DNA of 64,000 nucleotides from Rhizobium sp. Root708. GTDB taxonomy: Bacteria > Pseudomonadota > Alphaproteobacteria > Rhizobiales > Rhizobiaceae. Shown here piece by piece: positions 55,294 to 64,000 of this stretch (positions are counted from its first letter, which is position 1; each line of letters opens with the position of its first letter). The position numbers and the translations under genes are program-made. The stretch spans positions 372,875 through 436,874 of the forward strand of contig NZ_LMHV01000012.1 in assembly GCF_001429725.1 (NCBI RefSeq), written 5' to 3'. Under the pieces are notes generated by a model that did not search any database, was not told the origin of the DNA, and saw only the letters and a list, made by a program, of their open reading frames with translations.

Positions 55294-55389
55294 GTTCTCG
55301 CACGATCACGAAACGCTCGCACAAGTTTCGAGGTCTATAGCCGAATGAGGCAATAGGCCAAGCTATGTCGATGACGATCGTGCGAGAAC
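55294..55389 (+). promoter_or_regulatory. 14-bp inverted repeat spanning the cheT-fliF gap
   Basis: GTTCTCGCACGATC at 55294-55307 is perfectly repeated in inverse at 55376-55389 with a 68-base spacer. The left arm starts 6 bases after the cheT stop and the right arm ends 3 bases before the fliF ATG, so as RNA it would enclose the fliF ribosome-binding region. A smaller CGAAAC/GTTTCG stem (55309-55314 with 55325-55330) lies inside. It could be a translational switch, a processing structure, or a double protein-binding site. Confidence 0.6.
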
Positions 55390-55392
55390 AGA

Positions 55393-57081
55393 ATGAATCT
55401 GTTAAATCAATTACTTCAGATCTTTAAAAACTTCGGCTCACTAGGGCGGAACAAGCTGCTGGCGTTGGCCGGCGTAGGCGTCGTATCCGTCGCTCTCATT
55501 TTGGCTGCGGCCTTTCTCGTCAACAAGCCTGCGCAGGAAACGCTCTATGTCGGCCTCGACGCCGCCGATCTGAACCAGATCAGCATGGCGCTTGCCGAAT
55601 CGAATATTGCCTTTCAGACCGGCACTGATGGCACCAGCCTCAGCGTTCCGGCCGGCATGACCGGCAAGGCCCGCCTCCTTCTCGCGGAGCGCGGTCTGCC
55701 AAACAGCGCCAACGCCGGCTACGAACTCTTCGATAACGTCGGCTCTCTCGGCCTGACGTCCTTCATGCAGGAAGTCACCCGCGTCCGCGCCCTCGAAGGC
55801 GAAATCGGCCGTACGATCCAGTCGATCAACGGCATCATGGCAGCGCGCGTTCATATCGTCATGCCGGAAGTCGGCAACTTCCGGAAGGCTGAACAGAAGC
55901 CGACAGCTTCCGTCATGATCCGCGCCAGCGCCGGGACCGGCCGCAGCGCCGCCAGCTCCATCCGCCACCTCGTCGCGTCCGCCGTTCCTGGCCTGGATGT
56001 CGGCGACGTTACAATTCTCGATTCGGCCGGACAGCTTCTCGCCTCGGGCGACGACGCAAGCAACAACACCCTGAACCGTTCGCTCACCATCGTGCAGAAC
56101 GTCCAGGGCGAGGTTGAGTCCAACATCGACAAGGCGCTCGCACCGTTCCTCGGTATGGACAACTTCCGCTCCAGCGTCACCGCCGAGCTGAACACCGACA
56201 GCCAGCAGATTCAGGAAACGACATACGATCCGGAATCGAAGGTCGAGCGCTCCATTCGTACGACCAAGGAAGCCTCGCAGTCCCAGCAGAAGCAGTCCGA
56301 CAACGCGACGACGGTGGAGCAGAACGTCCCGCAGGCGGCGCCTGACTCGGGTGGCAGCAACGGTCCCGAATCGCAGGACAAGTCCGACAAGAAAGAAGAG
56401 CAGACCAACTACGAGATCAACAGCAAGACGACCGCGACCACGCGCAACAGCTATCGCGTCGACAAGCTCTCCGTCGCCGTCGTCGTCAACAAGGGCCGTA
56501 TCGCCCAGATGGTAGGCGAACCGGCCGACCAGGCGAAGATCGACGCCTACCTCGCTGAGATGCAGAAGATCGTGGCGTCGGCTGCTGGCATCAACGGAAC
56601 CCGCGGCGACGTCGTTACCGTCACGGCGATGAACTTCCTCGAGAACCAGCTTCTCGAAGACACCGGCAGCGGCGTCCGCGTCATGGACATGCTGAGCCGC
56701 AACCTCGCAGGCATCATCAACTCCCTGGCCTTCGTCGCCGTCGCATTCCTCGTCATCTGGATGGGTGTCCGTCCGATGGTCCGCAGCATGACGGGCGGCG
56801 CCTCGATCGGTGGCGACACCTCGGTCGAAAGTGCCGGCCTGGAGCTGCCCGACTTCGCACCTGCGGTTGGCGGCGAAGGTTCCGGCGCTCTTATGGAAGG
56901 CTTCGGATCCGATTTCGGCTTCGACAGCACGGAAGATCTGCTCAGCCTTGGCGACGACGACGGCAACTTCAACCGCCGCGTCAAGGAAGGCCCGGAGCGC
57001 AAGCTATCGAGGATGGTCGAAATCAACGAGGAGCGCGCCGCGAAAATCCTCAGGAAATGGGCAGTCGAGAACGCTGCTTAA
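55393..57081 (+). CDS. fliF: Flagellar MS-ring protein FliF
   Basis: 562 residues. First membrane helix LLALAGVGVVSVALILAAAFLV (~residues 22-43), then the YscJ/FliF ring-building domains (ETLYVGLDAADLNQISMALAESNIAFQ, ARVHIVMPEVGNFRKAEQKPTASVMI), a second periplasmic part with a Ser/Gln/Asn-rich insert, the second helix (INSLAFVAVAFLVIWMGVRPMV) and a C-terminal tail (RKLSRMVEINEERAAKILRKWAVENAA) that binds FliG. It forms the base of the motor in the inner membrane. No clear Shine-Dalgarno sequence precedes the ATG; the space is taken by a repeat arm. Confidence 0.95.
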   Translation: MNLLNQLLQIFKNFGSLGRNKLLALAGVGVVSVALILAAAFLVNKPAQETLYVGLDAADLNQISMALAESNIAFQTGTDGTSLSVPAGMTGKARLLLAERGLPNSANAGYELFDNVGSLGLTSFMQEVTRVRALEGEIGRTIQSINGIMAARVHIVMPEVGNFRKAEQKPTASVMIRASAGTGRSAASSIRHLVASAVPGLDVGDVTILDSAGQLLASGDDASNNTLNRSLTIVQNVQGEVESNIDKALAPFLGMDNFRSSVTAELNTDSQQIQETTYDPESKVERSIRTTKEASQSQQKQSDNATTVEQNVPQAAPDSGGSNGPESQDKSDKKEEQTNYEINSKTTATTRNSYRVDKLSVAVVVNKGRIAQMVGEPADQAKIDAYLAEMQKIVASAAGINGTRGDVVTVTAMNFLENQLLEDTGSGVRVMDMLSRNLAGIINSLAFVAVAFLVIWMGVRPMVRSMTGGASIGGDTSVESAGLELPDFAPAVGGEGSGALMEGFGSDFGFDSTEDLLSLGDDDGNFNRRVKEGPERKLSRMVEINEERAAKILRKWAVENAA

Positions 57082-57083
57082 GC

Positions 57084-57110
57084 AAGGGGCCGGGAAACCG
57101 GCCCTTTTTT
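57084..57110 (+). terminator. Rho-independent terminator after fliF
   Basis: GGGCCGG-GAAA-CCGGCCC stem with a GNRA loop (57087-57104), then six Ts. It separates the che-fliF unit from visN. Confidence 0.92.
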
Positions 57111-57389
57111 GTTGCTTAATTGTCGCCATCCACAGGATGCGATTCGCGTCAAACGCGAATCGTGTTGCCAGCCGACCTAGAATCATCCTAATTTTAATAT
57201 GCTTTTAACGATTTAGATCGACGTGCGAATCGGCGCACAAAATGTAGCCAAAGTAAATCCCAAGAACTCGGAGATGGTACTTTTTAGTGTCTGTCGTAAT
57301 CTTGGATGATTCGCGGAGAAGCTGCATATCTGTTTAAAAACCGCGGATCGAACTTATGCCGTGATGGTTTTCAGCCGCAGGATTTGCCA
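57111..57389. other. visN upstream region
   Basis: About 280 bases without a gene. It holds the 57140-57162 palindrome and an AT-rich stretch (57180-57260, CCTAATTTTAATATGC) that is the likely visNR promoter. A further GCGAATCG (57226-57233) repeats half of the palindrome. Confidence 0.5.
57140..57162. promoter_or_regulatory. Perfect 10-bp-arm palindrome upstream of visN
   Basis: CGATTCGCGT-CAA-ACGCGAATCG, 228 bases before the chosen visN start. The symmetry suits a dimeric DNA-binding protein. As RNA it would be a tight hairpin, but the terminator before it makes DNA binding more likely. Confidence 0.5.
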
Positions 57390-58136
57390 ATGGACATGCA
57401 TATATTGCAAGCTCTCAAGAGCGATACGCACACGGCAAACTTCGTTGGCCTTGCCGCGACCAACCTGTCATCACGCGACGAACTTATTTGTCAGTTGAGC
57501 GAGGCTGTCGGCACGGGTAGGTTGCAGCCCGGGCTTCGTATCCTGACCGACTACGTGGGTGCATCGCATTACCTTCTTGCGCGCGCCGACCTGGTGCAGG
57601 AAGCTGGCCTTGACTTCGTGGTATCGTCCGACTGGCCGTTCGACCTGGTAACCAATCTGGCGGAAACGTTTGTAGGCGGCTTTGCGCGGGCGACGGAGCT
57701 CGAGAAGTGCATGCAGCTCTTCCGGCCGCAGTTTGCCATGCTGCCGGAGACCGCCGACGTTCCCGATGGCGCCAGCAAGCAATACTGTTCACTCCTCTTC
57801 AATATCGGCCGCTCGCGGCTCGCCCTGATGTTCCTGTTCGATGATGGATTCATCCTTTCGCAGGAGCGGCTGAGGGATGTCGGCCTGTTGACGGCTTACT
57901 TCACCAGCCTGCTGCAATGCGGCGTGGCCAAGAGCGATCGGGATTTCGAACTGACGGATCGCGAACTGGAGTGCCTCTTCTGGATCGCAGAGGGCAAGAC
58001 CAGCGACGAAATCGCGATGATCCTCGGCATCTCGCGCAACACCATCAACAACTACATCACCAGCGTCATGCGGAAAACGGCAACGAAAACACGTTCCGAA
58101 GCCATTGCCTTCGCTGTCCGTAACAATCTCGTTTAA
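57390..58136 (+). CDS. visN: LuxR-type motility master regulator VisN
   Basis: 248 residues from the ATG at 57390, with GCAGGAT seven bases upstream. The N-terminal ~170 residues form a ligand-binding-like domain; the C-terminal HTH is LTDRELECLFWIAEGKTSDEIAMILGISRNTINNYITSVMRKTATKTRSEAIAFAVRNNLV. In S. meliloti VisN and VisR act as a heterodimer at the top of the flagellar cascade. Paired with visR 12 bases downstream. An extended frame to 57306 has no support. Confidence 0.93.
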   Translation: MDMHILQALKSDTHTANFVGLAATNLSSRDELICQLSEAVGTGRLQPGLRILTDYVGASHYLLARADLVQEAGLDFVVSSDWPFDLVTNLAETFVGGFARATELEKCMQLFRPQFAMLPETADVPDGASKQYCSLLFNIGRSRLALMFLFDDGFILSQERLRDVGLLTAYFTSLLQCGVAKSDRDFELTDRELECLFWIAEGKTSDEIAMILGISRNTINNYITSVMRKTATKTRSEAIAFAVRNNLV

Positions 58137-58148
58137 GGGGACGGCCCA

Positions 58149-58895
58149 ATGGCGCAACCATCCAGCAGGACGATCGGCACACCGGAGACATCACGGGGCG
58201 TGCGCGTCGGCAAGGTGACGAGCCGCTCCGATCTCTTCCCGCGGTTGATCGCCATGCAGAAGCTGGCCGACGCGCAGAATTTCGCTGTCTTTCGCGTCAA
58301 TGGATCTGGCCTTCCTGCCAAGCAGCGCCTGGTCTGCGAACTCGAGAACTGGGGTGCCACCAACGCTGGCGCCTGCAAGGCCTTCGTGGACGCCCACGGC
58401 GACGCGCTGCTCGAACACATCGAGAAGTCGCTGCTGCCGCTCACCTGGGCGGGCAGCCACGATGCTGGCGTTCCCAATGCATCGGGAATGGCGCCGTTCG
58501 TGGAGCGGCTGGCGGCCGGTCTCGTGCCGTTCTCCGGCATGGCTTTCCCGGTTCGGCTCGGCGCGATCGGTAACGGCTTCGTGATTTTCGCCGGCGATGA
58601 TCTCGATCCGCCGAGCGACATGATCGTCGAGCTGCACGGGCGTGCCTGCCACATCATGATCGATCTGCTCTCGCTGGACGAGCGGCGCGTCAGCGCCGCC
58701 GAGGCTCTGAGCGAGCGCGAGATTGCCTGCCTGCAGCTTGCTGGCGACGGCCGGATCAGCGAAGAGATCGCCGAGAAGCTCGGCTTGTCGGTTCACACCG
58801 TCAATGCCTATCTCGGCTCGGCAACCGTCAAGCTGGATTCGGTCAACCGAATTCAGGCAATCGCCAAGGCAATCCGGCTCGGCTACATCAGCTGA
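58149..58895 (+). CDS. visR: LuxR-type motility master regulator VisR
   Basis: 248 residues, AAGGGGA upstream. N-terminal ligand-binding-like domain (LFPRLIAMQKLADAQNFAVFRVNG, SGMAFPVRLGAIGNGFVIFAGD), C-terminal HTH (LSEREIACLQLAGDGRISEEIAEKLGLSVHTVNAYLGSATVKLDSVNRIQAIAKAIRLGYIS). Works with VisN to switch on rem and the flagellar genes. It converges with a small gene of the flhB unit. Confidence 0.93.
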   Translation: MAQPSSRTIGTPETSRGVRVGKVTSRSDLFPRLIAMQKLADAQNFAVFRVNGSGLPAKQRLVCELENWGATNAGACKAFVDAHGDALLEHIEKSLLPLTWAGSHDAGVPNASGMAPFVERLAAGLVPFSGMAFPVRLGAIGNGFVIFAGDDLDPPSDMIVELHGRACHIMIDLLSLDERRVSAAEALSEREIACLQLAGDGRISEEIAEKLGLSVHTVNAYLGSATVKLDSVNRIQAIAKAIRLGYIS

Positions 58896-58922
58896 GATCG
58901 GATTAGCGACGGTGATTTGAGG

Positions 58923-59363
58923 TTAGCTGGCGAGCGCCTGGAGCGATGGCGCGATGTAGCGCGATTGCAGTAGGCTCCGTTCCAGAAAAGCCGTGTTCTC
59001 GTCGGGATCGACGGACGGGTTTTCGAACGCGATGTGGTTGATCTCGATGCCTGCGTGTTCGGCGGCGAGCGTCAGCTGGGCGTAAACGGTGACACCGCGC
59101 GGCTTGATCTCGAGATCGATAACGACCTCCGGCTTGCCACCCCATTCCAGCGTATAGCTGCCGCCATGGCCGAAATTGACGGTGCCGGGATGGAAAAACA
59201 TCTCGGCTGCCGACGATACGAGATCGGAAAGATTGCCGTAGTACTCAAAGCGCAGGATCGAAATCAGGTCCGAGGCATCGAGGAGACGAAGCTCCGTCGC
59301 CACGGGGCTGATTGCTTCAGCAAGAATTCTCTCGCGCTGGGTAGAGTAGGGGCATTTTTTCAT
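58923..59363 (-). CDS. Conserved flagellar-cluster protein of unknown function
   Basis: 146 residues, soluble, mixed alpha/beta: LDASDLISILRFEYYGNLSDLVSSAAEMFFHPGTVNFGHGGSYTLEWGGKPEVVIDLEIKPRGVTVYAQLTLAAEHAGIEINHIAFENPSVDP. It starts four bases after flhB ends on the same strand, so it is co-transcribed with flhB. A gene at this place exists in other rhizobial flagellar clusters without a name. A role in motility is inferred from that position. Confidence 0.8.
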   Translation of the reverse strand: MKKCPYSTQRERILAEAISPVATELRLLDASDLISILRFEYYGNLSDLVSSAAEMFFHPGTVNFGHGGSYTLEWGGKPEVVIDLEIKPRGVTVYAQLTLAAEHAGIEINHIAFENPSVDPDENTAFLERSLLQSRYIAPSLQALAS

Positions 59364-59367
59364 TCGG

Positions 59368-60447
59368 CTATCTTACCCGTTGGTTCTTGGCTTTCGCCGC
59401 GTAAACCCGATGAATGAGTTCGGCGACTGCCTTGTAGAATACAGACGGGATCACACTATCCACCGAGACTTGCGCAAACATGGAGCGTGCGAGCGGCGGA
59501 TCTTCAAAAACGGGAATTCCGTTCGACTCTGCCATCTCTCTGATTTTCAACGCAATTAGGTCCTGTCCCTTGGCAACGACGACTGGAGCGTCGTTTTCTT
59601 CGCGTACATAGCGCAGCGCCACGGCAAAGTGGGTCGGGTTGGCGATGACAAGCGTGGCGCGCTGAACGTCGGCAATCATTCGGCGGCGCGCACGGTCGCG
59701 CATCAGCGAGCGCTGACGGCTTTTGACGAAGGGGTCGCCCTGGGATTGCTTGTTTTCTTCCTTGATTTCGTGCCGCGTCATTCGCAGTTCGGAGAACCAG
59801 TGATAGCGGGTCCAGAAGAAGTCGGCGATCGCCACCACAGCCGTTGCGATGAGAACGACGATGGTGATCTTCTGCATCCCCGACATCATCCGGGTGAAGA
59901 TGGTCGAAGGGTCGGAGAACATCGCGTCGATCGCGCTGAAATACTCGCTCTTCATGATGAAGAACATGACGACGCCGACGATGAAGATCTTGACGAGCGA
60001 TTTGCCGAACTCGATCAGGCCAGGCAGGCTGAACATTCGCGTAAAGCCCTTGGCGGGCGAGATTCGCGAGAATTGCGGCCGGATGCGTTCGAGAACCGGT
60101 CGCGGCATGTTCTGCGCGACCGAGGCCGCGACGCCGAAGGACATGAACAGAATCATTGCCGGCGCCAGGAGCGCGGCGCAAACCCAGCCGAGATGGACAA
60201 AAAGCGACATAACGTCGGGCCCGGTCTCGATCTTCCACTGATCCGGCTGCTCGAAGATATCCTTCAGCGCCGCACCCGTGCGACTGAGCGCGTCGGGCAG
60301 AAAGAAGATCAGATACACGTAGCTTGCGAGGACCGTGGCGAAAAGCGGCAGCTCGCGTGAGAAAGGCACGTTACCTTTGTCCGCGGCGTCGGTTTTCTTT
60401 TTCTCGGTCGGGTCTTCTGTTTTGCTGTCCTTGTCGTCATCGGCCAA
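59368..60447 (-). CDS. flhB: Flagellar export switch protein FlhB
   Basis: 359 residues from a TTG at 60447 with GGAGAG eight bases upstream; an acidic N-terminal stretch ([18 protein letters not shown]) precedes four membrane helices. The autocleavage site is Asn270-Pro271 in [14 protein letters not shown]. The cytoplasmic domain then continues [41 protein letters not shown] to the end. FlhB is part of the flagellar type III export gate and switches substrate class. A terminator hairpin stands directly upstream of its ribosome-binding site. Confidence 0.95.
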   Translation of the reverse strand: MADDDKDSKTEDPTEKKKTDAADKGNVPFSRELPLFATVLASYVYLIFFLPDALSRTGAALKDIFEQPDQWKIETGPDVMSLFVHLGWVCAALLAPAMILFMSFGVAASVAQNMPRPVLERIRPQFSRISPAKGFTRMFSLPGLIEFGKSLVKIFIVGVVMFFIMKSEYFSAIDAMFSDPSTIFTRMMSGMQKITIVVLIATAVVAIADFFWTRYHWFSELRMTRHEIKEENKQSQGDPFVKSRQRSLMRDRARRRMIADVQRATLVIANPTHFAVALRYVREENDAPVVVAKGQDLIALKIREMAESNGIPVFEDPPLARSMFAQVSVDSVIPSVFYKAVAELIHRVYAAKAKNQRVR

Positions 60448-60463
60448 GGTCGCGGCTCTCCAT

Positions 60464-60497
60464 CAAAAAGAAAAGGCCGCACCTGAGCGCGGCCTTT
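60464..60497 (-). terminator. Rho-independent terminator between fliG and flhB
   Basis: On the minus strand AAAGGCCGC pairs perfectly with GCGGCCTTT (9 bp, 8-base loop), followed by TTTTCTTTTT. The T-run ends about 16 bases before the flhB start codon. Confidence 0.85.
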
Positions 60498-60573
60498 CCA
60501 GAAATAGCTGGGACGGGAGATCCGATCAATGCGGCCGAACCGCCGCAGTCGTTCTGTGCACAACAGAAGCGGC

Positions 60574-61614
60574 TTAGGCGGCCTCGGCGCCTCCTGCCTC
60601 TGTTTCCTTGAGCTGGATCTGACCGGAATTCGACAGGCGAATCGCTTCCTGCGCGATGGCGCGACGGGCAATCGCAATCTCGCGAGGATTGATGCCGGTC
60701 GTGCCGCTCTGCAGATCCGATTCGATCATGCGGCGCTGGCGCGGGCTGATCGAGGCGAGAACGATCTCGCGCATCTCTCCCGAGGCGCCGCGAAGCGCCA
60801 TCGTGAGGATATCCGCGGAGATATCGTTGAGCAGCATGACGCGGCTGCGCTGCGGCATGAGCATGAGGTCTTCGAAGAGGAAGATCTTCGGGCGGACCTT
60901 GTTGACCGATTCGCGGCTGATCGATTCGAGCGAGGTGAGCAAGGTATCGACCTGCGGCTTGTCCATCTCGTTCATGAGTTCGGCAACCTTCGTCGAGCCG
61001 ATCGCATTCTTCTCGGCGTCGATTTCCGCCAGCAGCGACATCACCTGCTTTTCGATGATCTGCGCCGCCTTCGGGCTGACTGCCTTCAGGTTGACGGTAC
61101 GGTTCATGATGTCGGCTCTGCGGCTGTCCGGGATCTGCATCAGAACCTTGGCGCCGAAGGAGGAGGGCATCATGGAGAGGATATAGGCAACGGTCTGCGG
61201 ATGTTCGCGCAGCAGGAACTTGCCGATGAAGGCGGGATCGCCTTCGCCGAGGCGGTCCCAGATGGACGTTTCATAGGCCTGGAAAGTCGTGCGGCGACCA
61301 AGCAGGCTGTCGACTTCGTCGGGTGTCAGGCCTTCTTCGAGAATGCTCTCGATTGCCCGCGCGTTGTCCATCAGACCGGCGCCCTCGGTGAAGAGGTCCT
61401 CGAACTCCGCAACGAGTAGCAGAAGTTCATCCGGCGGGATGGCGCGCAGGGTCTGGGCCGATCCGATGATCGTCTGCAGCTCTGCCTGCGTGAAATATTT
61501 CAACAGTCTGCCTGCAACCCCTTTCCCCATAGCGAGGAGAACGGCTGCTGCTTTCTCAGCCTGGGTCAACGGTTTCTCGGCTAGAGCGCCGCCGAAATCG
61601 TCAAAGTCCATCAT
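60574..61614 (-). CDS. fliG: Flagellar motor switch protein FliG
   Basis: 346 residues, three helical domains. The middle domain carries the EHPQ motif (137-140, LLREHPQTVAYIL); the C-terminal torque domain reads PKIFLFEDLMLMPQRSRVMLLNDISADILTMALRGASGEMREIVLASISPRQRRMIESDL with the charged helix that meets MotA. It sits on FliF and joins FliM/FliN. An extra ~20-residue C-terminal tail (IQLKETEAGGAEAA) is present. It lies 29 bases after fliN on the same strand. Confidence 0.95.
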   Translation of the reverse strand: MMDFDDFGGALAEKPLTQAEKAAAVLLAMGKGVAGRLLKYFTQAELQTIIGSAQTLRAIPPDELLLLVAEFEDLFTEGAGLMDNARAIESILEEGLTPDEVDSLLGRRTTFQAYETSIWDRLGEGDPAFIGKFLLREHPQTVAYILSMMPSSFGAKVLMQIPDSRRADIMNRTVNLKAVSPKAAQIIEKQVMSLLAEIDAEKNAIGSTKVAELMNEMDKPQVDTLLTSLESISRESVNKVRPKIFLFEDLMLMPQRSRVMLLNDISADILTMALRGASGEMREIVLASISPRQRRMIESDLQSGTTGINPREIAIARRAIAQEAIRLSNSGQIQLKETEAGGAEAA

Positions 61615-61643
61615 GGTCTAACCTCTCCGTCCCTGCACCGGGA

Positions 61644-62198
61644 TCAGGCTTTTTTGGTACTCAGAACTTCTATCAGTTTTACGCCAAAACGTGTGTCGTC
61701 ATTTTCAAGAACGGTGATCTCGCCGCGAGCAATCTTGCGGCCGTTCACCATGATTTCCACCGGCTCGCCAATCTTCTTGTCGAGCGCGATCGTTGCACCT
61801 TCGTTCAGGTTCATCAGACCCGAGACCTGCATCCGGCTGCTTCCGAGCATGATCTGAACATCGATCGGGATGTCCATGATCAGATCGAGGTTCGACTGCA
61901 ATGCGCTTCCGAGCGGTGCCGGCTGCCCGCCGGACGTCGTGAAGGACGAATCACCGAAATCGGACGAACCGCCGAAATCGCCACCGAATGCGTTGTCCTC
62001 GGACCCACCGAGGTCGCCGCCGAAAGCTGCCAGATCGGTGCCTCCGAACGCGGCATCGTCACCGAACTCAGGCAGGCCACCGTCCGCATCGGTCTTGAGA
62101 ACGCCGCGCAGGTCGTCGATAGCCTGATCCAGCTCGGCCTCGTTGCCTGGGAGCTCGGGTGAGAGATCGCTGTTCTGCTGTGTCTTCTTCGTCGCCAT
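61644..62198 (-). CDS. fliN: Flagellar motor switch protein FliN
   Basis: 184 residues. Residues ~105-184 are the SpoA domain ([74 protein letters not shown]). The N-terminal half is unusually long, acidic and Gly/Phe-rich, with repeated AFGG/DFGG units ([31 protein letters not shown]). FliN forms the lower C-ring and helps dock export cargo. It lies between fliM and fliG. Confidence 0.94.
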   Translation of the reverse strand: MATKKTQQNSDLSPELPGNEAELDQAIDDLRGVLKTDADGGLPEFGDDAAFGGTDLAAFGGDLGGSEDNAFGGDFGGSSDFGDSSFTTSGGQPAPLGSALQSNLDLIMDIPIDVQIMLGSSRMQVSGLMNLNEGATIALDKKIGEPVEIMVNGRKIARGEITVLENDDTRFGVKLIEVLSTKKA

Positions 62199-62260
62199 GA
62201 AATCACTATTCCAGTTGAAACTTGCCTCAACCTGCCTTGAGGCAGGCAGGTGTAAATGGA

Positions 62261-63202
62261 CTAATTCATCAGGTGTCGGATGAGGTCGTCATCCGAATTG
62301 ATCGTATCCTTGACCCGGACGGTATAATTCTCGCCGGAACGCCCGAATTCGCACACATACAGTTCCTTGCCGTTGGCGCTGACGTCGACACGGACGTCGC
62401 CATTGTCGTGGAACGGTATCACGTCGCCTGCCGCGAGCTTCGAGATGGTTCGAAGCGTCAGCTCCTGCAGACGGATTTTTGCGTCCAGAGTGACCTGGGA
62501 ACGGCGAACCTGTTCCGTGATCTGGTCGGTCCACTCCGATGACTTGGCAGACTGGTTCTTCGCGCGCGGCGCCGTAACGGTCGTCTTCAGAAGAGCAGAC
62601 TGCGGTACGATCAGCGCGAACTCGGACACGATACCGGAAAGCTTGATCGACATGTTGATCGCGGCTGCGAATTCGTCCGGCTTGTCCTCGGCGGGTTTCG
62701 GCCTGTCTTCGATCGCATGCGGCAGCTCGAGGGCGGGTTCGAAACCGCCAGGCGCGTCGACTGCCGAACGCAGGACGTTGGCGATCTTCTCGAACACCGT
62801 GACCGCAAGCTCCAGCTCTATCACCGAAAGGATACGATCGGCAGGCTGCTCGACCGTGTCAGGCGATGCGCCAAGCAGATGCTCCATCAGGGTGATGATG
62901 AAACCGTTGCCGCAGGCAAGCGTGATATCCTGCGACCAGTTGCGAAGCGAAGCGTTGACGAGCGTGTGGCTGTCGCCGAGATCCGCGATAAGGTCGTTCC
63001 TGTGGCCGCTGTGGCAGCCGAGATAGGCAACCTCGACATCGAGGCTGGTCTCGCTCTTGATGACATCCGGCAGGAACCCGCAGTAGACGTCGCCGAAGGC
63101 GGCACAGAGCTTTTCGACCGTCGCCTTGTCGCCGAGCCGACCGGTCAGCTTTGCCAGCAAGGCCTCGTTGATGACGGGTTTTGTTTTGAGTGGAGCGTTC
63201 AT
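62261..63202 (-). CDS. fliM: Flagellar motor switch protein FliM
   Basis: 313 residues, divergent rhizobial type. Central domain ~residues 40-190; the C-terminal SpoA domain has [63 protein letters not shown]. The N-terminus ([21 protein letters not shown]) lacks the LSQxEIDALL motif that binds CheY-P in enteric FliM. It follows motA by 6 bases. Confidence 0.9.
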   Translation of the reverse strand: MNAPLKTKPVINEALLAKLTGRLGDKATVEKLCAAFGDVYCGFLPDVIKSETSLDVEVAYLGCHSGHRNDLIADLGDSHTLVNASLRNWSQDITLACGNGFIITLMEHLLGASPDTVEQPADRILSVIELELAVTVFEKIANVLRSAVDAPGGFEPALELPHAIEDRPKPAEDKPDEFAAAINMSIKLSGIVSEFALIVPQSALLKTTVTAPRAKNQSAKSSEWTDQITEQVRRSQVTLDAKIRLQELTLRTISKLAAGDVIPFHDNGDVRVDVSANGKELYVCEFGRSGENYTVRVKDTINSDDDLIRHLMN

Positions 63203-63208
63203 GTGGGT

Positions 63209-64000
63209 TTACGCCGCCTTGTTCTCGCCGCCCGGGTTCATCATCTCCTGCTCGACCGCGTCGATGGACGGACGCTCGTATGCCGAGATCGTCTTGCGGC
63301 CGTATTCCAGGGCGACCTGCGGCACGGAGCCGTTCATGTAGGCCAGGAGGGTCTGTTTGACGATGACGTAGAGGCGGTGCTGCTTCGAGCGAACGATCTT
63401 GATCTGCGAGACGATGGGCGAGCAGACGCAATAGGAGAGAAGAATACCGAGGAAGGTACCGACGAGTGCCGAGCCGATCAGGTGTCCGAGCACTTCCGGT
63501 GAATCGTTGATGTGCGCCATGGCTTTGATGACGCCGAGAACCGCCGCGACGATACCGATGGCCGGAAACGCGTCGCCCATGGTCTGGATGGCGTGATACG
63601 GCTTCATCTTGTCGTGGAGGATGGTGTTGATCTCTTCATCCATCAGCGCTTCGATTTCGTGCGATCGGGCATTGCCGATGATGATCAGGCGGACGTAGTC
63701 GCAGATGAAGGCCGTCAGTTCCTTGTTCTTGAGAACCGTTGGCGCGGACTGGAAGATCGAGGATTCTGCCGGATTGTCGATATGTGCTTCGATTTCGTTG
63801 CGGGACTTCGTGCGCAGGTCGCGCATCAGCGAATAGAGAACGCCGAGCGTATCGAGATAATTGCGTTCCTTCGGCACGGTGTGCTTGAAGGCTTCGCCCA
63901 GCGCCTTGCCGGAATCCTTCACGACTTTCATGGGGTTACCCATGATGAAGCTTCCCAGGCCGGCGCCCCCGATGATGACGAGCTCGAAGGGCTGCCAGAG
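63209..64000 (-). CDS. motA: Flagellar motor stator protein MotA (5' end outside window)
   Basis: The minus-strand frame is open to base 64000, so the first ~25-30 residues are missing. Visible: [34 protein letters not shown], the cytoplasmic loop with [31 protein letters not shown], and two C-terminal membrane helices ([21 protein letters not shown] and [23 protein letters not shown]). MotA with MotB forms the proton channel that drives the motor. fliM follows six bases downstream, giving the unit motA-fliM-fliN-fliG. Confidence 0.95.
   Translation of the reverse strand, partial: LWQPFELVIIGGAGLGSFIMGNPMKVVKDSGKALGEAFKHTVPKERNYLDTLGVLYSLMRDLRTKSRNEIEAHIDNPAESSIFQSAPTVLKNKELTAFICDYVRLIIIGNARSHEIEALMDEEINTILHDKMKPYHAIQTMGDAFPAIGIVAAVLGVIKAMAHINDSPEVLGHLIGSALVGTFLGILLSYCVCSPIVSQIKIVRSKQHRLYVIVKQTLLAYMNGSVPQVALEYGRKTISAYERPSIDAVEQEMMNPGGENKAA

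Overview
The window is a gene-dense, roughly 60% GC stretch of an alphaproteobacterial chromosome, almost certainly from the family Rhizobiaceae. The evidence is the chemotaxis and flagellar block icpA-cheS-cheY1-cheA-cheW-cheR-cheB-cheY2-cheD-cheT-fliF-visN-visR followed by flhB, fliG, fliN, fliM and motA on the other strand. This is the layout known from Sinorhizobium and Rhizobium. The conserved murA-hisD-infA-maf-yacG-tRNA-Phe block, a fused SecDF, UPF0262 and DUF982 proteins agree. A cheW inside the che operon argues against Agrobacterium fabrum-type layouts, but I cannot name the genus.

Layout. 1-5 kb: fatty-acid beta-oxidation (acyl-CoA dehydrogenase cut by the window edge, thiolase, small membrane protein, two-domain hydratase/dehydrogenase). 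5-17 kb: housekeeping and accessory genes (VOC protein, lytic transglycosylase, Gre-type factor, MFS pump with divergent TetR, a 1167-residue symporter/kinase/receiver sensor, MscL, aminotransferase, GalE, hydroxyisobutyryl-CoA hydrolase-type protein). 17-19.5 kb: small exported proteins, a DUF982 protein, structured intergenic DNA and tRNA-Thr. 19.3-25.3 kb: core block. 25.4-28.9 kb: small unknown proteins, OsmC-type peroxidase and a DMT exporter. 28.9-32.5 kb: a minus-strand surface-polysaccharide trio (glycosyltransferase, flippase, pyruvyl transferase). 32.9-41.5 kb: a signalling island. 41.6-46.3 kb: SecDF and a GT39-like membrane glycosyltransferase. 46.9-64 kb: motility.

The signalling island is the least ordinary part. 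It has a membrane kinase whose PAS domain carries the FixL haem-ligand His and the distal Arg, overlapping an Rcp1-like receiver. Next come a receiver-kinase-receiver protein and a fused ring-cleaving dioxygenase/esterase. Divergently there are a lone receiver, a gap with a good promoter and interleaved inverted repeats (candidate small RNA), a LuxR-type regulator, another lone receiver and a kinase without a sensor domain.

In the motility region the cytoplasmic globin-type receptor IcpA and the che operon form a tightly overlapping unit, and VisN/VisR are the expected master regulators. Two non-coding features stand out: a perfect 14-bp inverted repeat spanning the cheT-fliF gap with its right arm against the fliF start codon, and a perfect 10-bp-arm palindrome upstream of visN. 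No insertion sequence, phage gene, CRISPR array or rRNA gene was seen. All functional calls rest on reading motifs and family resemblance; no search was run.
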